A stretch of DNA of 64,000 bases from Physcomitrium patens (taxonomy: Eukaryota; Streptophyta; Bryopsida; Funariales; Funariaceae). The DNA lies in NCBI RefSeq assembly GCF_000002425.4, contig NC_037269.1, positions 8,887,444 through 8,951,443 of the forward strand, read 5' to 3'. This document shows, piece by piece, positions 33,480 to 45,894 of the stretch. The translations under genes and the position numbers were made by a program. The notes under the pieces are model-generated. The model was not told where the DNA came from and ran no database searches. It worked only from the letters and a program-made list of their open reading frames with translations. The first letter of the stretch is position 1. The number at the start of each line of letters is the position of its first letter.

Positions 33480-33765
33480 TAATTAAACAATTGCCGTAGT
33501 ATCTTTTATTGATTCCACCAATTTTGGTTCCAACTACAAATCTTTGTCCTCCTCCAATCCTTCTATCGGCTCCTGCTTCAACTGACCAAAAAGGTCTTCA
33601 TTGTACTTGCCAAGTTCATGGACTTGAGCTTCCAATTTCAAGATCTGGACATCCCAAAGTTTCAATTGTTGTTGCTGTTGACTCATCTATTCTTGAACAT
33701 CTTCAATCGATACTTGTAACTGGCTGTTCATTGTTAACTTTTATTTGGAACTTCTATTCTTGAAA
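33480..33765 (-). pseudogene. Coiled-coil segment of G2 copy A
   Basis: The minus-strand frame has QQQQQLKLWDVQILKLEAQV, then HELGKYNEDLFGQLKQEPIE and an acidic EEDKDL end. It aligns with the copy D frame at 24927-25395 (shared: Q.., LE..V.ELG..NEDL...L..EP......DKD). Its place just before the 3' LTR is the same. Function unknown. Confidence 0.55.
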
Positions 33766-33829
33766 ACACAAGAAATACAAGAAAATGAGACTCCAGCCAA
33801 TCCAAAACAACACCACAAAATTACTTTAA

Positions 33830-34200
33830 CTAGTGCTCCACTCCTATTCTTTTACTACCTGGTAATACTGACAACAAGTTACCCAGACTGTCCATGAAAG
33901 GTAATGGGAAGTAATCTTTCTTGGTGGCCACATTAAGTTTGTAGAAATCCTGATAAATACGGATTTTTCTATTCTTTTTCGACACGGTTGGTGACATCCA
34001 TGTACTATGTAGAATAGGATAAATAAAATCCATGTCAAGAAGTTTATCCAATTCTTCTTTCACTAAAAGGAAATATTTTAGGTTAAGTTGGTGTTGTCTT
34101 TGACAAACTGGCATAACACCCTCCTCCAAAATAATCTGGTGCTCACACACATCAATTGGAATCCCTTTCAAATTTGCATATGACTACGCAAAGGCAGATT
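33830..34200 (-). pseudogene. G2 copy A reverse transcriptase, N-terminal stub
   Basis: Reads GIPIDVCEHQIILEEGVMPV, then VKEELDKLLDMDFIYPILHS, KKNRKIRIYQDFYKLNVATK and KDYFPLPFMDS, matching the start of copy B RT (from about 61995). After PFMDS (about 33895) the sequence departs from RT, which marks the internal deletion. The catalytic Asp boxes are lost. Confidence 0.85.
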
Positions 34201-34259
34201 TGTGACAGACAAAAAATTATTTCCAAGCATGTAATTCTATATCTATAATACTGGCATAT

Positions 34260-35280
34260 ATTTTAATTAGCTATGGCATTTCGTTCATAACCAAGTTAAT
34301 GGATTGACACACAGAGTCTTCAACAACCTTTGATTTAATTGTCTTCTTTTGATCTGAATATCTTGTATTATTTGACATATGGAAACCATCCAAATCTGGT
34401 TCCAATGTGCTGACTCTATTGACTACGGAATTGTTCATCCATTCGGCAATAGCATGATCTGAGTTAGTTGCATCCTCCTGATGCAATAAATATTCATTGA
34501 GACCTCCACATTGGTAGAATCCTGCCTTTGCTATTGAAGTGTTTTGTCCTACCCCAAATTGCGATGAACCTATAGCATCGACATCTTCCTCAATCAATTG
34601 ACTCTCATTATTCGATGTAAATTTTGATTCTGGCAATTGGAATTCTGTAATTGGAATACAATATAATTGATTTTGTGTATCAATCCCTCGATTACAGTGG
34701 CAATATTTTGTAAGATTTCCATTGGCTTTATCCGACTATGATCTGCCATTTGTAAGACCAATGTCGTAGATAGCAATTGCTTTAGATCCAAGTCCTCCAT
34801 TATATCCACGTTCATTAAATTCACACTGGAACCACCATTGACTTGTATCCCTGGAATTAAAATGCCATCAATTGATACATCGATTGTTGGTGCTCCCGGA
34901 TCTGGATTTAAGCTAACTTCATGAATTTTTTTTAGTGTAGGATCTTTGTCGTATTAGCGCTGAATTCAATGTAGATCGATATTTTGGTACTACAGCCAAA
35001 AGTTGCTTCATTGTAATTGAAGGCTGAATAACATCCAAATCCTTCAGAATGTCGTAGGATTCCATATTGAGAGTAATTTCCAATGTTCTTTTGCATTTCA
35101 TTGGTTTCGATTTTACTCCGTTTGCTAGAAATTCCTTCTTGGTGATTGGGATTGCCACTAGTAACTTCGCCAATTTTTCTACCACTAAAGGTTCTTTTAA
35201 TACGTAAGATCTTTTATTGGGCTGTACAAGTATTGGTAGTTGGTTAGTTGGGATCGTTCTTGATGGTCCCTGCAAATTGG
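34260..35280 (-). pseudogene. G2 copy A protease and linker region
   Basis: Several overlapping frame pieces match the corresponding part of copy B. First (35275-34919) is a block with ESYDILKDLDVIQPSITMKQ, as in the copy B sequence at about 60957. Then comes a protease segment (about 34890-34620) containing VNGGSSVNLMN-like residues and an ADHSRIKPMEIL block. Last is a linker (34636-34271) with an EDATNSDHAIAEWMNNSVVN stretch. Frameshifts separate them. Confidence 0.75.
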
Positions 35281-35460
35281 CACATGGAACCGAATTGGGT
35301 TCCTCAGTCTATTGAGGTCTCAATATTGGGATACGTCCCAATACTAATATTGGTTCATTTAGCCCCATGGTCGACGCTACTTGCTCTCTTGCGATTAGTT
35401 CATCCAAGTCCTGAATTAGATTCTTGTCTTTTTGTTGGCCTTTGGTAAGCACTGCGTTCA

Positions 35461-36905
35461 CTACCTTGATACGATGTACTGGTGAGTCTCATTGAACAAG
35501 ACCTTTGTCCTTTGCCGGATGGTTTGTTTGTATTTGCTAGTCTCGATTATTATAATTAAAGGGCGTATTGCACTGCTGATAAGTGTGACCAGACTGCTTA
35601 CAATTTCTACATATTGGAGCATAGTCATCACTGGTCCTTGGATTAGGATATTCACTTGCATAATGTCTAATTTGTCTGCAATGATAGCAACGAAGTGGTC
35701 TCCTATCAACTCCTTCAGGGATATTGGGTGTCTCTACTAGTATATAATGGCTAGGTCTGTTCCATATTGGATGAGTAAAGGATCCTGGTTGACCCATTGT
35801 TACTATAGACTGTGGCATTGGCTTGGTCATGGATGGATATTGATGGTATCTTGGTTGGTTCATCGCCAATCCATGAGTATTGGATACACCTTTATGGTAA
35901 AATTTAGAGTTTAAGAAATTGGAATAATTCCTATTTTGTTTATTCGCTCGATTTCCATTCCAACCAAACCTATTATTCGTTTGTATTTGATTGACATCCC
36001 TTGAAGTTGGTTGAGTCATTATCTGGTTACTCAAGAGATGATGCAATAGTTGCTGATTGGGCCTCTTTTACAAACATCTTCAATTCTGGTGGGTGTAGTC
36101 TATTAACTCATATGGACAACACAAATGATTCCAACATTTGATTATTTGGCCATTTTCGAAGTATATCTGTTATGCGACTATAATATGATTGTACCGCTTG
36201 CCCTGGTACCATTCTGCTGTTCATTAATTTTTCTCTAAGACATTCTTCAAAACCAATTGGTCAAAAATGGGCTAAAAATGTATTTTTCAATGCCTCCCAA
36301 TTGATAAATTGTCCCACAGGTTGGCGGTTATACCACTCAAATGCTGTATCTTTCAATGTCGCTATTAGCCATCTTAATCAAATATCTTTAGTTCTGCCAT
36401 TATTGGCTACACACGTCGTTAAGAATTGAGACAAATGTTGATCTGGATCTACACCTAAAAAATCTCGAAAAGTACGCAATGGCATGACGCTAGTCATTTG
36501 ATTACCCACTGCATCCATTTGAACTACAATCAGAACTGTTGGTCCTCCGGACGCCATTTAAGATACCAGTGTTCCGCTCAATTCCTTATTAAAATAAAAA
36601 TTGTCTCCCGCAAAAGTCTTTTTTAGACTTCCAGGCCTTCTCGATTGACTATTATTATCTCCAAATAATTTTATTGGTTGAATATGAGGAGAAAACGACA
36701 GGTTTTGATATACTCTAAATTGGTCTTTATTGGCAAGTGATTTATGCCGATCTTCAAAACCAGTCTTATTAGAATTGGACGTATCTCCAATTAAAAAAAT
36801 ATCCAATAGAAAACCTAATTCCTCTGTGCCTTCTTCGCTTTCCGTTAACGGCTTCGAGAGGTATGCTCGACTATTAGCAGCACTCCTCGTAAGTACTCTT
36901 GGCAA
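35461..36905 (-). pseudogene. G2 copy A Gag
   Basis: Begins MPRVLTRSAANSRAYLSKPL at 36905, with an acidic leader, then a stop and the conserved MASGGPTVLIVVQMDAV. The capsid-like domain follows (VANNGRTKDI, FEWYNRQPVGQFINWEALKN, NQMLESFVLSI). The zinc-knuckle pair near 35710-35580 is CYHCRQIRHYASEY and CRNCKQSGHTYQQC; the last Cys of the first is Tyr. About 350 bp containing the first knuckle pair of copy B is deleted here (junction near 36040). Stops replace Trp and Gln codons in several places. Confidence 0.85.
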
Positions 36906-37240
36906 TTTTTTTAATGGTATATACTTTTGAAATATTAGAGGTTAATTGTCTTTTGGGTACAATCAAATATGCTGACAAGCATGCAACCATGGCTTAATCC
37001 AACTTTGTCGATGCTTCTTTTTTAATTTGCGATCTTGTTTGTTACTCAACAAATTTCTTACTTGCGATCTCTCTATTCTTTTCTTTGATTGCTTTATTCT
37101 CTTTGTTGTTAAATTCTCATTCTTAATAACCATATTCTTTTATTATTTCTACTGAGTTTGCTTCCTAATCTCCTTTACTACTTTGGCAATTAATTCCTAA
37201 CACTCAATAATGTTATCAATCCTCGGTAGTGGCACCAAAA

Positions 37241-38011
37241 TGTAGTTGTTATTTTACTTATTTTGAAAGAAACCTCCCAGAATAAATCTATATAAGGGAA
37301 TTCGAACAAAGAAAAAGACCATATATATAAGCTCCAATTATTAGGATCACATAATTAACCGCTACTGCTGAATGCTTATAATATCAAAGAACACTTAACT
37401 TTTCCTCCTACTGTCTATTCTCTCATATCAATACAATAACAATCACGACATCAATTTCAGTATCCTATGTAATTCACAAACACACAAGCACAATCCAAAC
37501 CCTCGAATGAACAACTTCCAATCTACAGAATTTGATCGAGACAATTCCTTCAATTATAATTCCTCTCCACTAAATTTATAACCTTGCGATAAACAATGAC
37601 TGAAAACTTCCATACATCCTCAATCTTTCACAACAATTGATAAACAGTGATCCATAAACAACTTCGTAAATCAAACATTGATTCATTAAATTGATTCTCT
37701 TTTCTAGAATCAACACTAACACAAAAGAAACAAGAAAACTAAGAAGAAGAGATAGCACCAAGCTTATCCCCGGCTCAATACTACCGCAGTCTGGCACCCC
37801 AGCTCATGACTATCATAGTCTGGCATTTTCTTCTCTTCTCCCATCCTCCTTATACTACCCCGAGATACCAACTCCTATACTACAGATGTTAACTATTTTT
37901 CCTGACTATTCATCCATTCTACCTGCTGAACCATCCTTTCAGCAGTTATCTATCCATGTTTATACTATACACTAGGTATCTTCGTTCTGTAAAATTACTA
38001 CTTATTTTATA
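37241..38011 (-). repeat. 5' LTR of G2 copy A
   Basis: Ends ..AACAACTACA at 37241, next to the primer site TTTTGGTGCCACTACC (37240 down to about 37225). Its start at 38011 is mutated (TATAAAATAAG for TGTAGAATAAG). Confidence 0.9.
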
Positions 38012-38639
38012 GCTACATAATTTTTTTTTTATATTTGAATGTTTGATTTTTGAAATATGGTAGATTTAATTTTTGGACGTCTAAAAATTAAAATATATTT
38101 GCACTTGTTAGAAATTAGGTGATATCCAAAGATTTGTAACAAATCTGCCATTGATTTTTTTTGTAGAAGTAGTTATGGATATTAATTCATCTATAGAGAT
38201 ATTTAAGTTTGATTGAATGATTAGATTGGAAGTTATTGGATTATATAAATTCAAAAAGAATCTCTATAAGAATAGAAGTGATTTTAGGATATCTAATCAC
38301 ATCTTGGAATTTCTTGTACATCTAAGATTTGTATATTTGAAGTAATTATCTTCATGAAGACAAACTATAAATGATTTTTTTTTTTTTTATAAACTTACAA
38401 TTTATTTGAGTAATTATTAGAAGCTAGAGGCCTAGCCTTATCTTAAGGAAAACCTTTCTATTACAACATTATTGATATTTTTATTGAAATAATATTATAA
38501 CATTAATTTTTTAATAATTTAAAATTAAAAATATATATCATTGAGACTCAAACATTAGAAGCAATCAATATTTTAGTAAAGAATTTTTAAGGGCCATATA
38601 AATATTTATTAGCCAATAAGTTAAATATGCAACTTAGCA

Positions 38640-39400
38640 AGGGACTACTAAATCATTGGAAGATATTATTGATAAGGTGGAAAGGCTTGATAGGAAGAAT
38701 ATCACTAGATTTTTAAGAGTCTATACTTGTAAAATGGATATCTATCAAATTCCAAAAGATAAGATAATTAAGACCTTTGATTTAGCAACTGTCATAGAAA
38801 TCAAAGAAAAAATAAGACATCTATATACAAGCATCTATAGAAATATATGGAGTAGATTTAAAGAAAGATTGAGAGATGAAAACTTTGATAAAGATACTAA
38901 AAAGATATCTACAAGAGATTTTGTTGATTGGATAGAGTAACAACCAAGTAAATATATAAGCCCAAATAAGCAACTGAAGAAATTTGAGAAGAAATTTGGA
39001 CAACTTTGATTATCTAAAAAGCGCCTTATAGAGGTGAAGAAATCAAAGTTATTTCTGCAAGCTATAGATGAGTTATTAGAAGATGGATTGCTTCTTTTTC
39101 TTCAAGACAAAATAATAGAAGGTGGTTTTACCACCAATTGAGAAAAGTTAGAAGAGGGAATAAGCCTTATTGCTAAACAATAACATGTGAAGTTTAAAAT
39201 ATTTGGAACAAGGATGGAAATAATATCAAGCATAGCTATAAAGGCTCTAATAACTACTTTGTCTACTTTTACTCCATCAAGCTCTTTAAAAAATAAGACT
39301 ATAGATAATAAAAAATCTTCAAGAATTAATAAGTGATATGAAAGAGTTGAAAGTAGAAATAAGTATTTTAAAAAAAAAAAAAAACACAAGGTCGGGTACT
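38640..39400 (+). pseudogene. G1-like gag remnant (plus strand)
   Basis: The frame 38656-38937 reads VERLDRKNITRFLRVYTCKM and then DFVDWIE, aligning with VVNKIDQFDGRNISRYLRCY..LFLGWIE of the intact Gag. The following 400 bp, with stops, continue the alignment: LFLQAIDELLEDGLLLFLQD against LFLQAADGKLQEKLEPLLED, and a KALITTLSTFTPSSSL stretch. It lies inverted against the LTR and pol pieces to its right. Confidence 0.75.
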
Positions 39401-39525
39401 TCACAATTGATGTTATATAGCATGATTTATAATCTAGAAATATACTCAATACCTACTTTTAGAGAGTTTAGCTTTAACTTATTGGCCAAGCTCTAATAAG
39501 TGATTTATTCTTGAGGAATTTTGAA
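39390..39525 (-). repeat. End fragment of a G1-like LTR with primer site
   Basis: TGTTATATAGCATGATTTAT at 39411 matches 43568, and the preceding GGTCGGGTACTTCACA matches the G1 primer-site region. Only about 115 bp of LTR are present before pol sequence begins, so this is a rearrangement junction. Confidence 0.6.
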
Positions 39526-39529
39526 TTGC

Positions 39530-40460
39530 TTTTATATGCTTCTTCTTCCATTTAAATTTCTTTTATTTTTGTAGCAAATTATAAAAAAAAATTCTATATG
39601 TGTATAATAAAGAATTCATACATAATAAAATGTGTTGGCTCCTAAAAATCTTTGTGCTTCTATTTATATTCTATAAACTTCCTTCATCTATTATATAACA
39701 TTTATTTTATTAGGATTTGACTTATGATCAAACTATCTACATAAATGTCCTATAATAACAATCTTTTAAACTCCAAAAGCAGATTTAATTCTTGATAATA
39801 TTGAGTGAATTTTCTAAAGCCATAATAAAATCCTATTATAGTCTAAAATATGATTAGATACAAATTTATGACATCTCCCTTGATTTATTGCTTTAATTTT
39901 TTTTTTCTTCCATACACTCTTTTATTGGAGTATCATCTAAGAAGGATAGTCTTTTTTGAAATAAAATCTCAATGAATCTTAATCCTCCCATTTATCATGT
40001 CATTAATTCAGTTTGTTTTATCTTATTATAATATATACATCTTTATCAATCCTAAAGGTATCCTCATAGTGGTGATATCTCTGCTTCCTTCAATTAGTTG
40101 GAATTTCTCATATCTAGAATAAAGATCTCTAATAGAATAAATATCTCTATTTACAAATGTTTCAATAAATTTTCTAACAATTAGTCCAATCATTACGTTT
40201 TTAATAGTCACTTGATTCATTGGTTACATATCTTTAATAAATTATAGTATTTTATTTTTTTTTAGTACTATAAATCAATGGTTGGAATATAATACAAATG
40301 ACAATTCTAAGATCGTTATTTGCATCTTTTATTTCAAAATCTCTATAAATTTTAGTAGATATATTTAAGGTACTAAAATTAGCCTTAAATTTCAAAAAGC
40401 ATGTAGAACTATAAATATAATCATTGATGCTATAATATTTAGGAATACACAATCAATTTC
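39530..40460 (-). pseudogene. G1-like reverse transcriptase fragment
   Basis: The minus-strand frame 40220-40026 reads MNQVTIKNVMIGLIVRKFIE, then DIYSIRDLYSRYEKFQLIEG and SRDITTMRIPLGLIKMY. This is the characteristic RT segment of this gypsy lineage, with the first catalytic Asp in the DLYSGYD-type box. The 40452-40252 frame precedes it. It is paralogous to the plus-strand RT at 47250. Confidence 0.78.
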
Positions 40461-40680
40461 TAAGGGTTCAAAAGAAAAAGCCTTTCTATGCCTACATAAC
40501 ATGTTTCAATATTTTTCTACTTTAACAAATAGAAAAAAATTTATAGATCATATTTTTAATTCTTTGAATATAATTTTAATAAACTTATAGCCAATCTATT
40601 TAGGATTTCTTAAAATCTTCTTTTCTAAGCTTCTTAAACTAGGTAGTTGGAGTCACTTGGCAATAGTATAGCTATAAGAT

Positions 40681-40708
40681 TTTATTTTATTTTATTTTAT
40701 TTTATTTT
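40681..40708. repeat. TTTTA pentanucleotide microsatellite
   Basis: About five TTTTA units. A similar AAAAT run lies at 13743-13766. Confidence 0.85.
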
Positions 40709-41189
40709 TCTTTCTTTCTATAATTTTATAACTAGTTTTAATTTTAATTTTATAATCTTCAAATGCATATATGATTGAATAGAACTCTCTTGAATATATT
40801 TGCATCTCTTGATCTTTATTTATTTCTTTAATTATTATAAATTCTTTCAAGAAATCTTATAAACCTATCTACATATATATACTTGCTATCTTATCAACTT
40901 TATCAAGCAAACCTATTCTTTTTAGGTCTTTTTCAGATTTTTGTTTCTATTTTTGTTTCTATTTTTGTAGATTATTAAGTTATTTATATATAACAAATCC
41001 ATTCCTAGATAAATTTTCAATATTTATGTAAAAGATATTTTTTTTCTATATAAGTACCTTTTTTGATGTACCACTATATTCCTACTTCATAGTGGTACTT
41101 TGCAAAAATCCTTAAATTCCTCATTAATCCTTGGTAATCAACCACTCTATAAATAATCTTGATTACACTTATGGTTAGCATATATAATT

Positions 41190-41570
41190 AGGAACTATGT
41201 TACTTTTATGCCATCTAGGCTTCTAATACAAACATATACTAATCTATCATGTAATACTTTATTTTCTATTTTCATAGTTGTAATATATAATTGTCCAAGA
41301 ATCATTAGATATGAAGTATTATTTTGAATAAAGAATTTTTTTTTTAGAATTTATATCTCCAATTTTTACCTTTATATCATGACAAGCACCATAGAGGTCT
41401 TCCTATGAATTATTTGCTACTCAAATCATCCAACCATGTTTAATGTCAATAGGCCACTTTTTGAATTTGTAATTTTTTTTTGACATAAAATTAATTTTAG
41501 ATTGATGATTAATGAGAGTAATTACTGGATCTTTATTGAGGTCTTTTTAGTAGCTATGGCCCAATGATCT
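41190..41570 (-). pseudogene. G1-like aspartic protease domain
   Basis: The minus strand reads LSLINHQSKINFMSKKNYKF, then KWPIDIKHGWMI and ANNS, then DIKVKIGDINSKKKFFIQNN and ILGQLYITTMKIENKVL. This is the retropepsin fold of this lineage (LIDHGSEIN.M active site, catalytic Asp changed to Asn). It lies in the right order between gag (42.2-43.4 kb) and RT (39.5-40.4 kb). Confidence 0.7.
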
Positions 41571-42199
41571 TTAGAATAGTAACCAAGACCCTTATCATCA
41601 AGCTTGTCTTCATCTAAAAAAAATTGAAGCTTTTGATTGGTGCAACATTCAACTAATTCTATTTCTTCTTCTTCTGTCAATATTATATTCAAAGTATTAG
41701 ATATTATAAACTTTTATATCAATTATTACTCTTATTTATTAATATCAATAATCACATTATAAAATTCTTTGTATGTAATGCTTAAATTTTTTTATAAAAT
41801 AAATTCAATTTTAGCACTCAATATCTTTTTTTCTAGCATCTCTTTTATATTTGTCATTGCCTCAATGTCTGATTGCAATTCATAAGAAATACACTTATTC
41901 TTGTCTCTACTTTACCAACTTCCATCATTTTTTCCTATTTTTTCTTTTATAGTGGTGCATTTCCAAGGTATCATGTTGATGGTCCAATTTTGGATGTTCT
42001 ATTACCTTGTTGCATAGGTATCTCGTTATTTTGGTTCATTTTTTTATCTCTTTGAGATCTTTTTTTATTATTTGGCTTCTTAAGATTTTCTTTTATTACA
42101 TTTCTATCCTTTTTTATGTCTACCAAAGCTTCATGTTAAAATTTTATCAAATAAGCATGTATAAATATGACATCAATAGGATCATTCTACCTTGTAGCA

Positions 42200-43380
42200 T
42201 TCCTAATCATTATAGTTGTCTTCAAGAATTCTTTTGCTATTGTTTTCTTTTTTATCCATATTGGTTATAGCATGGTTTTTTTTTTTTTTTTTTTTTTTTT
42301 TTATCTTAATATTCTTATAAAAGATATCCTTCTTCTTTCTTCTTACCTCAATGTTATAGGTGATAGCTTCTCTTGATGCCATAGCTTGCTCAGACAAATC
42401 ATCATCAAGATCCTTTTTCATTCTTTTCTTTTCAAAATTAATTTTATGGAGCTCACTTATATTTTTTAAAGAAATTTTTTCATTCTTCTATAAAATTACT
42501 CCTTATTGCAAAGTATCAGCAAAATCTCCACACTCTTTGCAAAGATGCTCAATACTATTACACCAAATATATCTTTGTATATATCTTAGCTTTGATACAA
42601 ATTTTCTCTCAAGTAATTTTATTTTTTCCTTTAGCTTTCCTAATTTGATTTATAAGTCTTTTATTCCTTTCAATCACTCTTTAATTACATTTTTTTTATA
42701 ATACAACTATAGAAATAAGAATTAAAGTAATAAATATTGATATAGCAGGTTAAGGTAGTAGCTTACAAGATATTAGAATTGATAAAGGCCTAGTTTCTTG
42801 CCTTACTATCATCTTACCTCTTTGATATTTTCTTTTATTAAGTATATCCACTTCTTTAGAGACCTTCTAGAGAGTAGTGAATCCATTGTCTTTTGTATTA
42901 TCTTCCAATAATAATTCCAAATTTTTTTTATAAATAATTTTTGACTGATTGAAAAAATAGCTTTATTTTATTATTTTTAATTATAAGCTTTTTTACTCAA
43001 GATAATTGAAGAAATTATTTCTTAAACTCTCAAAATAATTCTATTAGAATCAATTCTATATTGGATTTATTAATCTATTCTAAAAATGATTTTTTACATA
43101 TCCTTATAGTATCTTCCTAATAATACTCTTCTTTCAATTGAAGGACAAAATTCTCCTATTTTTTTCTATAGATTCGAATATGTTCTTTTATATGCTCTGA
43201 TACAATTACTCTGATACAACTACAAGCTTAAATGTTAGGATCGTTTCTTTCTCTAACGCTTTATTGAGCTCCATTTATTAAGAATAGTATTTCAAATACT
43301 TAGAGATGTTTCTTCTATCAAATTGATCCAATAAACCAATAATAGAATATAAGGCTTCAGTAGTCATTACATCTTTATAT
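42200..43380 (-). pseudogene. G1-like gag remnant (minus strand)
   Basis: Near 43370 the minus strand reads TEALYSIIGLLDQFDRRNIS, matching the intact Gag. Near 42590 a damaged zinc knuckle, YIWCNSIEHLCKEC, keeps the second Cys, the His and the last Cys (first Cys is Tyr). It is followed by a GVIL.KNEKISLKN block equivalent to GIICWKDGKIALKD. A poly-T run at 42275-42302 lies near its end. Stops are frequent. Confidence 0.75.
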
Positions 43381-43567
43381 TTTTTTATTTACTATTTTTA
43401 TATATAAAAAAATGCTTAAAATGTATGAACTATTGCAAGATTAAGCTACAATGGTGATACCTTAGTGTAGTTTCTACTACCATTTTTTTATTATCCAGCC
43501 ATAAAAAAAACTAAAAATATTTCATCAAAATTTTTTATCTAAAATATTTCACATTGGCTTCATCACT

Positions 43568-44870
43568 TGTTGTATGGCATGATTTATGATTTATGAATAT
43601 TTTGGATATCTAATTTTAGAGAATTTAGCTTTAATTTATTGGCCAAGCTTTAATAAGTGATTTATTTTTAATATAAAAGACAAATAAATGCAATAATATC
43701 AAAAAAAATTACTAATAAAATCTTTTATATTTAAGAAGGTTTGTACATAAGGCTTTTTAGAGCATCTAGATCTTTTTTAACATTTTTTTTTATACCGAAT
43801 CATAACTAGCCATTTGTTACTAAGTTAGATTTTTAATTTTTTCAAAAAAAATCAATAATCTCTTTTTAATAATTCATATTTGTATCAAAATTTTATTATA
43901 ACTTTATATATCCATTTTTAATAATATATAAAGTTTTGTCTTTTAAAAATTCCTTGATTTATACAAAAGATCAAAAATTATGGCCAAAAACCTCATATAC
44001 CTTCTTTATCTACAAGAGTTCTATTTTTTTTCCAAACTTTGAGATCTGATATCTCTTGTTTCCATTTTTTAGTTTTCTCTAAATTTATTAAAAATTAGCT
44101 TATATCTTGAAGATTTACCATCAAAATTAATGAGATATAGATCTACTTTCAATCCTTTAATAACTTAAAAATACTAGCAAGTGCTGTGAATTCCAATTTA
44201 TAAGTACTTTACTACTATTTTCTTTATATCTCAAAAATCCAAAATTTAAATTCCAAAAAATTTAGTATATAACTCTATAATATAATAATAGAAATTTATA
44301 GAAATTTTAGCTATATATTTGTCTAAATGCCTAAGATATGGTTAGAATTGAATCCCTCATGAAATTGATTCATTAACAAAATTTAATTTAGGAGCATTGT
44401 CTATAGGTATTTTTTGGTCTTCTAAATCAATTTAAATATTTTATTTTTTATATATAAAATATAGTCTTTTAGACTAACTTTTCAACTCCACAATTCAATC
44501 CTAAAAATTCCTTTATACACATGTGTTATGCCTCAAAGAGTGATAGTAGGTGCAAAATCAACACCTTGATTGTGAGCACTTATATCTCTTTCAAATAAAA
44601 CTCCAAATCACTTAAAATTTGTACCAAAATCATATCTAAAATCATAAACTTGATGATCTTAACCTTTAATATTCAAATTTTATCAAAAGAATAATCCTAA
44701 TTTCTAATAAGGTCTCAAATAGCCTTCTTGAAGCCTATTATATATAAATTTTGGCCAATAGGAATATATATTTTCATCATCCATTTCCATACATCCTTAT
44801 GGATGGCTTAACTATCACTTTTTATACAAAAATTATTTTCTAATTTTTTTTTCTAATAAATTTTATATAG
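43568..44870 (-). repeat. G1-like 5' LTR, diverged
   Basis: The left end TGTTGTATGGCATG, with TTTCACATTGGCTTCATCACT outside it, matches the LTR-end/primer-site arrangement of the intact G1 LTR. The body matches 55762-56690 over about 900 bp. The right boundary is approximate. Confidence 0.65.
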
Positions 44871-45125
44871 TATGTGCTATAAATATTAAATAAAAAATAA
44901 AACAAGATTTTAAGAGTCACCAATATCTAATAAAGGTGGCTCTAAATATATAAAAACTATTATCAATATAAAAATCAACATCAATAGTGGCCGTTTTAAA
45001 CAAACTACTTCAAAATAACAATCTAATTATATTTTGTAATCAAATAAAATCTAATAACATGAATTTTATTATATTAGATAATAAATTATATATTAAATGT
45101 ATATACATATATATATATATATTAA

Positions 45126-45165
<40 letters not shown>

Positions 45166-45890
45166 TTTATATGGTAGCTAAATCACAATATAATATCTAT
45201 TCCTTCCAAATTTGTATATTTTTTAATGTACATTAAAAAAATTAAATTTATAATTGGCATCATATTACTTTTTCAATATTTTCTTTTCTATAATCTATTT
45301 ATTTTTTTTATTTATAAAAAAATCAATATTTTTTCCAATACCTTTATATGTTATATCTTGATTCCATTGTTTAAAAAGTTTTATATATTTTCTTGTAATT
45401 AAAATCTTAAGGTGTCTTCCATCTAACTCTTATAATATATATGTAGCATAATCTAAAAAATTACAACTACCTAAGGCCTAAATCAATTCTTGAAATTTTT
45501 TTGTAAAGCATTCTATTAATAATCCAAATTGCTATCATAATAAAGTATTCAATCATCTTGTGAGTGTAAAATTCACTCCTTAAACCAATTACAAGATGGC
45601 TTCAATTAAGATTTTCTTGTAATGAGTGGTGTAAAGTGAAAGTAGCAATAACAAGAACAAAAGAAGAAAAACACAAAACAAGTGGAACAAGTACAATCAA
45701 GCAATTGTACACTATAAAACTAGTCACGGTCTATTCACTGAATTTTCATCCAATAAAAAATAAAAAGTAAAAGTAAAAATATATTTTTAGAATATCAATT
45801 TTTTTTATCTTTTCAATTGTATAAGAAACATATAAATCCGAATTAATATGAATAAGTTATGAAGGTTTGAAAAAAAAAATAAGTAAATGA
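44870..45890. other. AT-rich sequence with TA microsatellite
   Basis: No coding similarity. TA tract at 45105-45161, interrupted once. A tandem-like ACAAGATGGCTTCAATTAAG region near 45590 has no recognised identity. Confidence 0.55.
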
Positions 45891-45894
45891 ATGA

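Larger units (their letters stand above)
32604..38011 (-). mobile_element. G2 copy A: internally deleted Tat/Athila-like gypsy element
   Basis: Two full LTRs (771 bp each), a primer site, Gag with zinc knuckles, protease region, the first part of RT, then a jump to the 3' coiled-coil segment. Most of RT, RNase H and integrase are missing, so the element is about 5.4 kb and non-autonomous. The target duplication is GCTAT (32599-32603) against GCTAC (38012-38016), one mismatch. It lies inside a C1 LTR. Confidence 0.9.
31909..38468 (+). repeat. Copia-type LTR C1, copy 1, split by a G2 element
   Basis: The left part 31909-32603 and the right part 38012-38468 together make about 1152 bp. They match the uninterrupted copy at 50498-51646 in order, including AGGATATAATATTTTGACTTCTAG (left) and the final CTTTCTATTACAACA (right). 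The interruption is exactly the G2 element at 32604-38011. The start TGTAATTAAAAA and end ..ACAACA fit LTR ends. Confidence 0.8.

Noticed and set aside
33509-33763. Plus-strand frame of 84 codons
   Set aside because: Antisense to the coiled-coil segment of G2 copy A, which has a homologue elsewhere in the window.
44987-45181. Plus-strand frame with a Tyr-Ile run
   Set aside because: Again a translated TA microsatellite.
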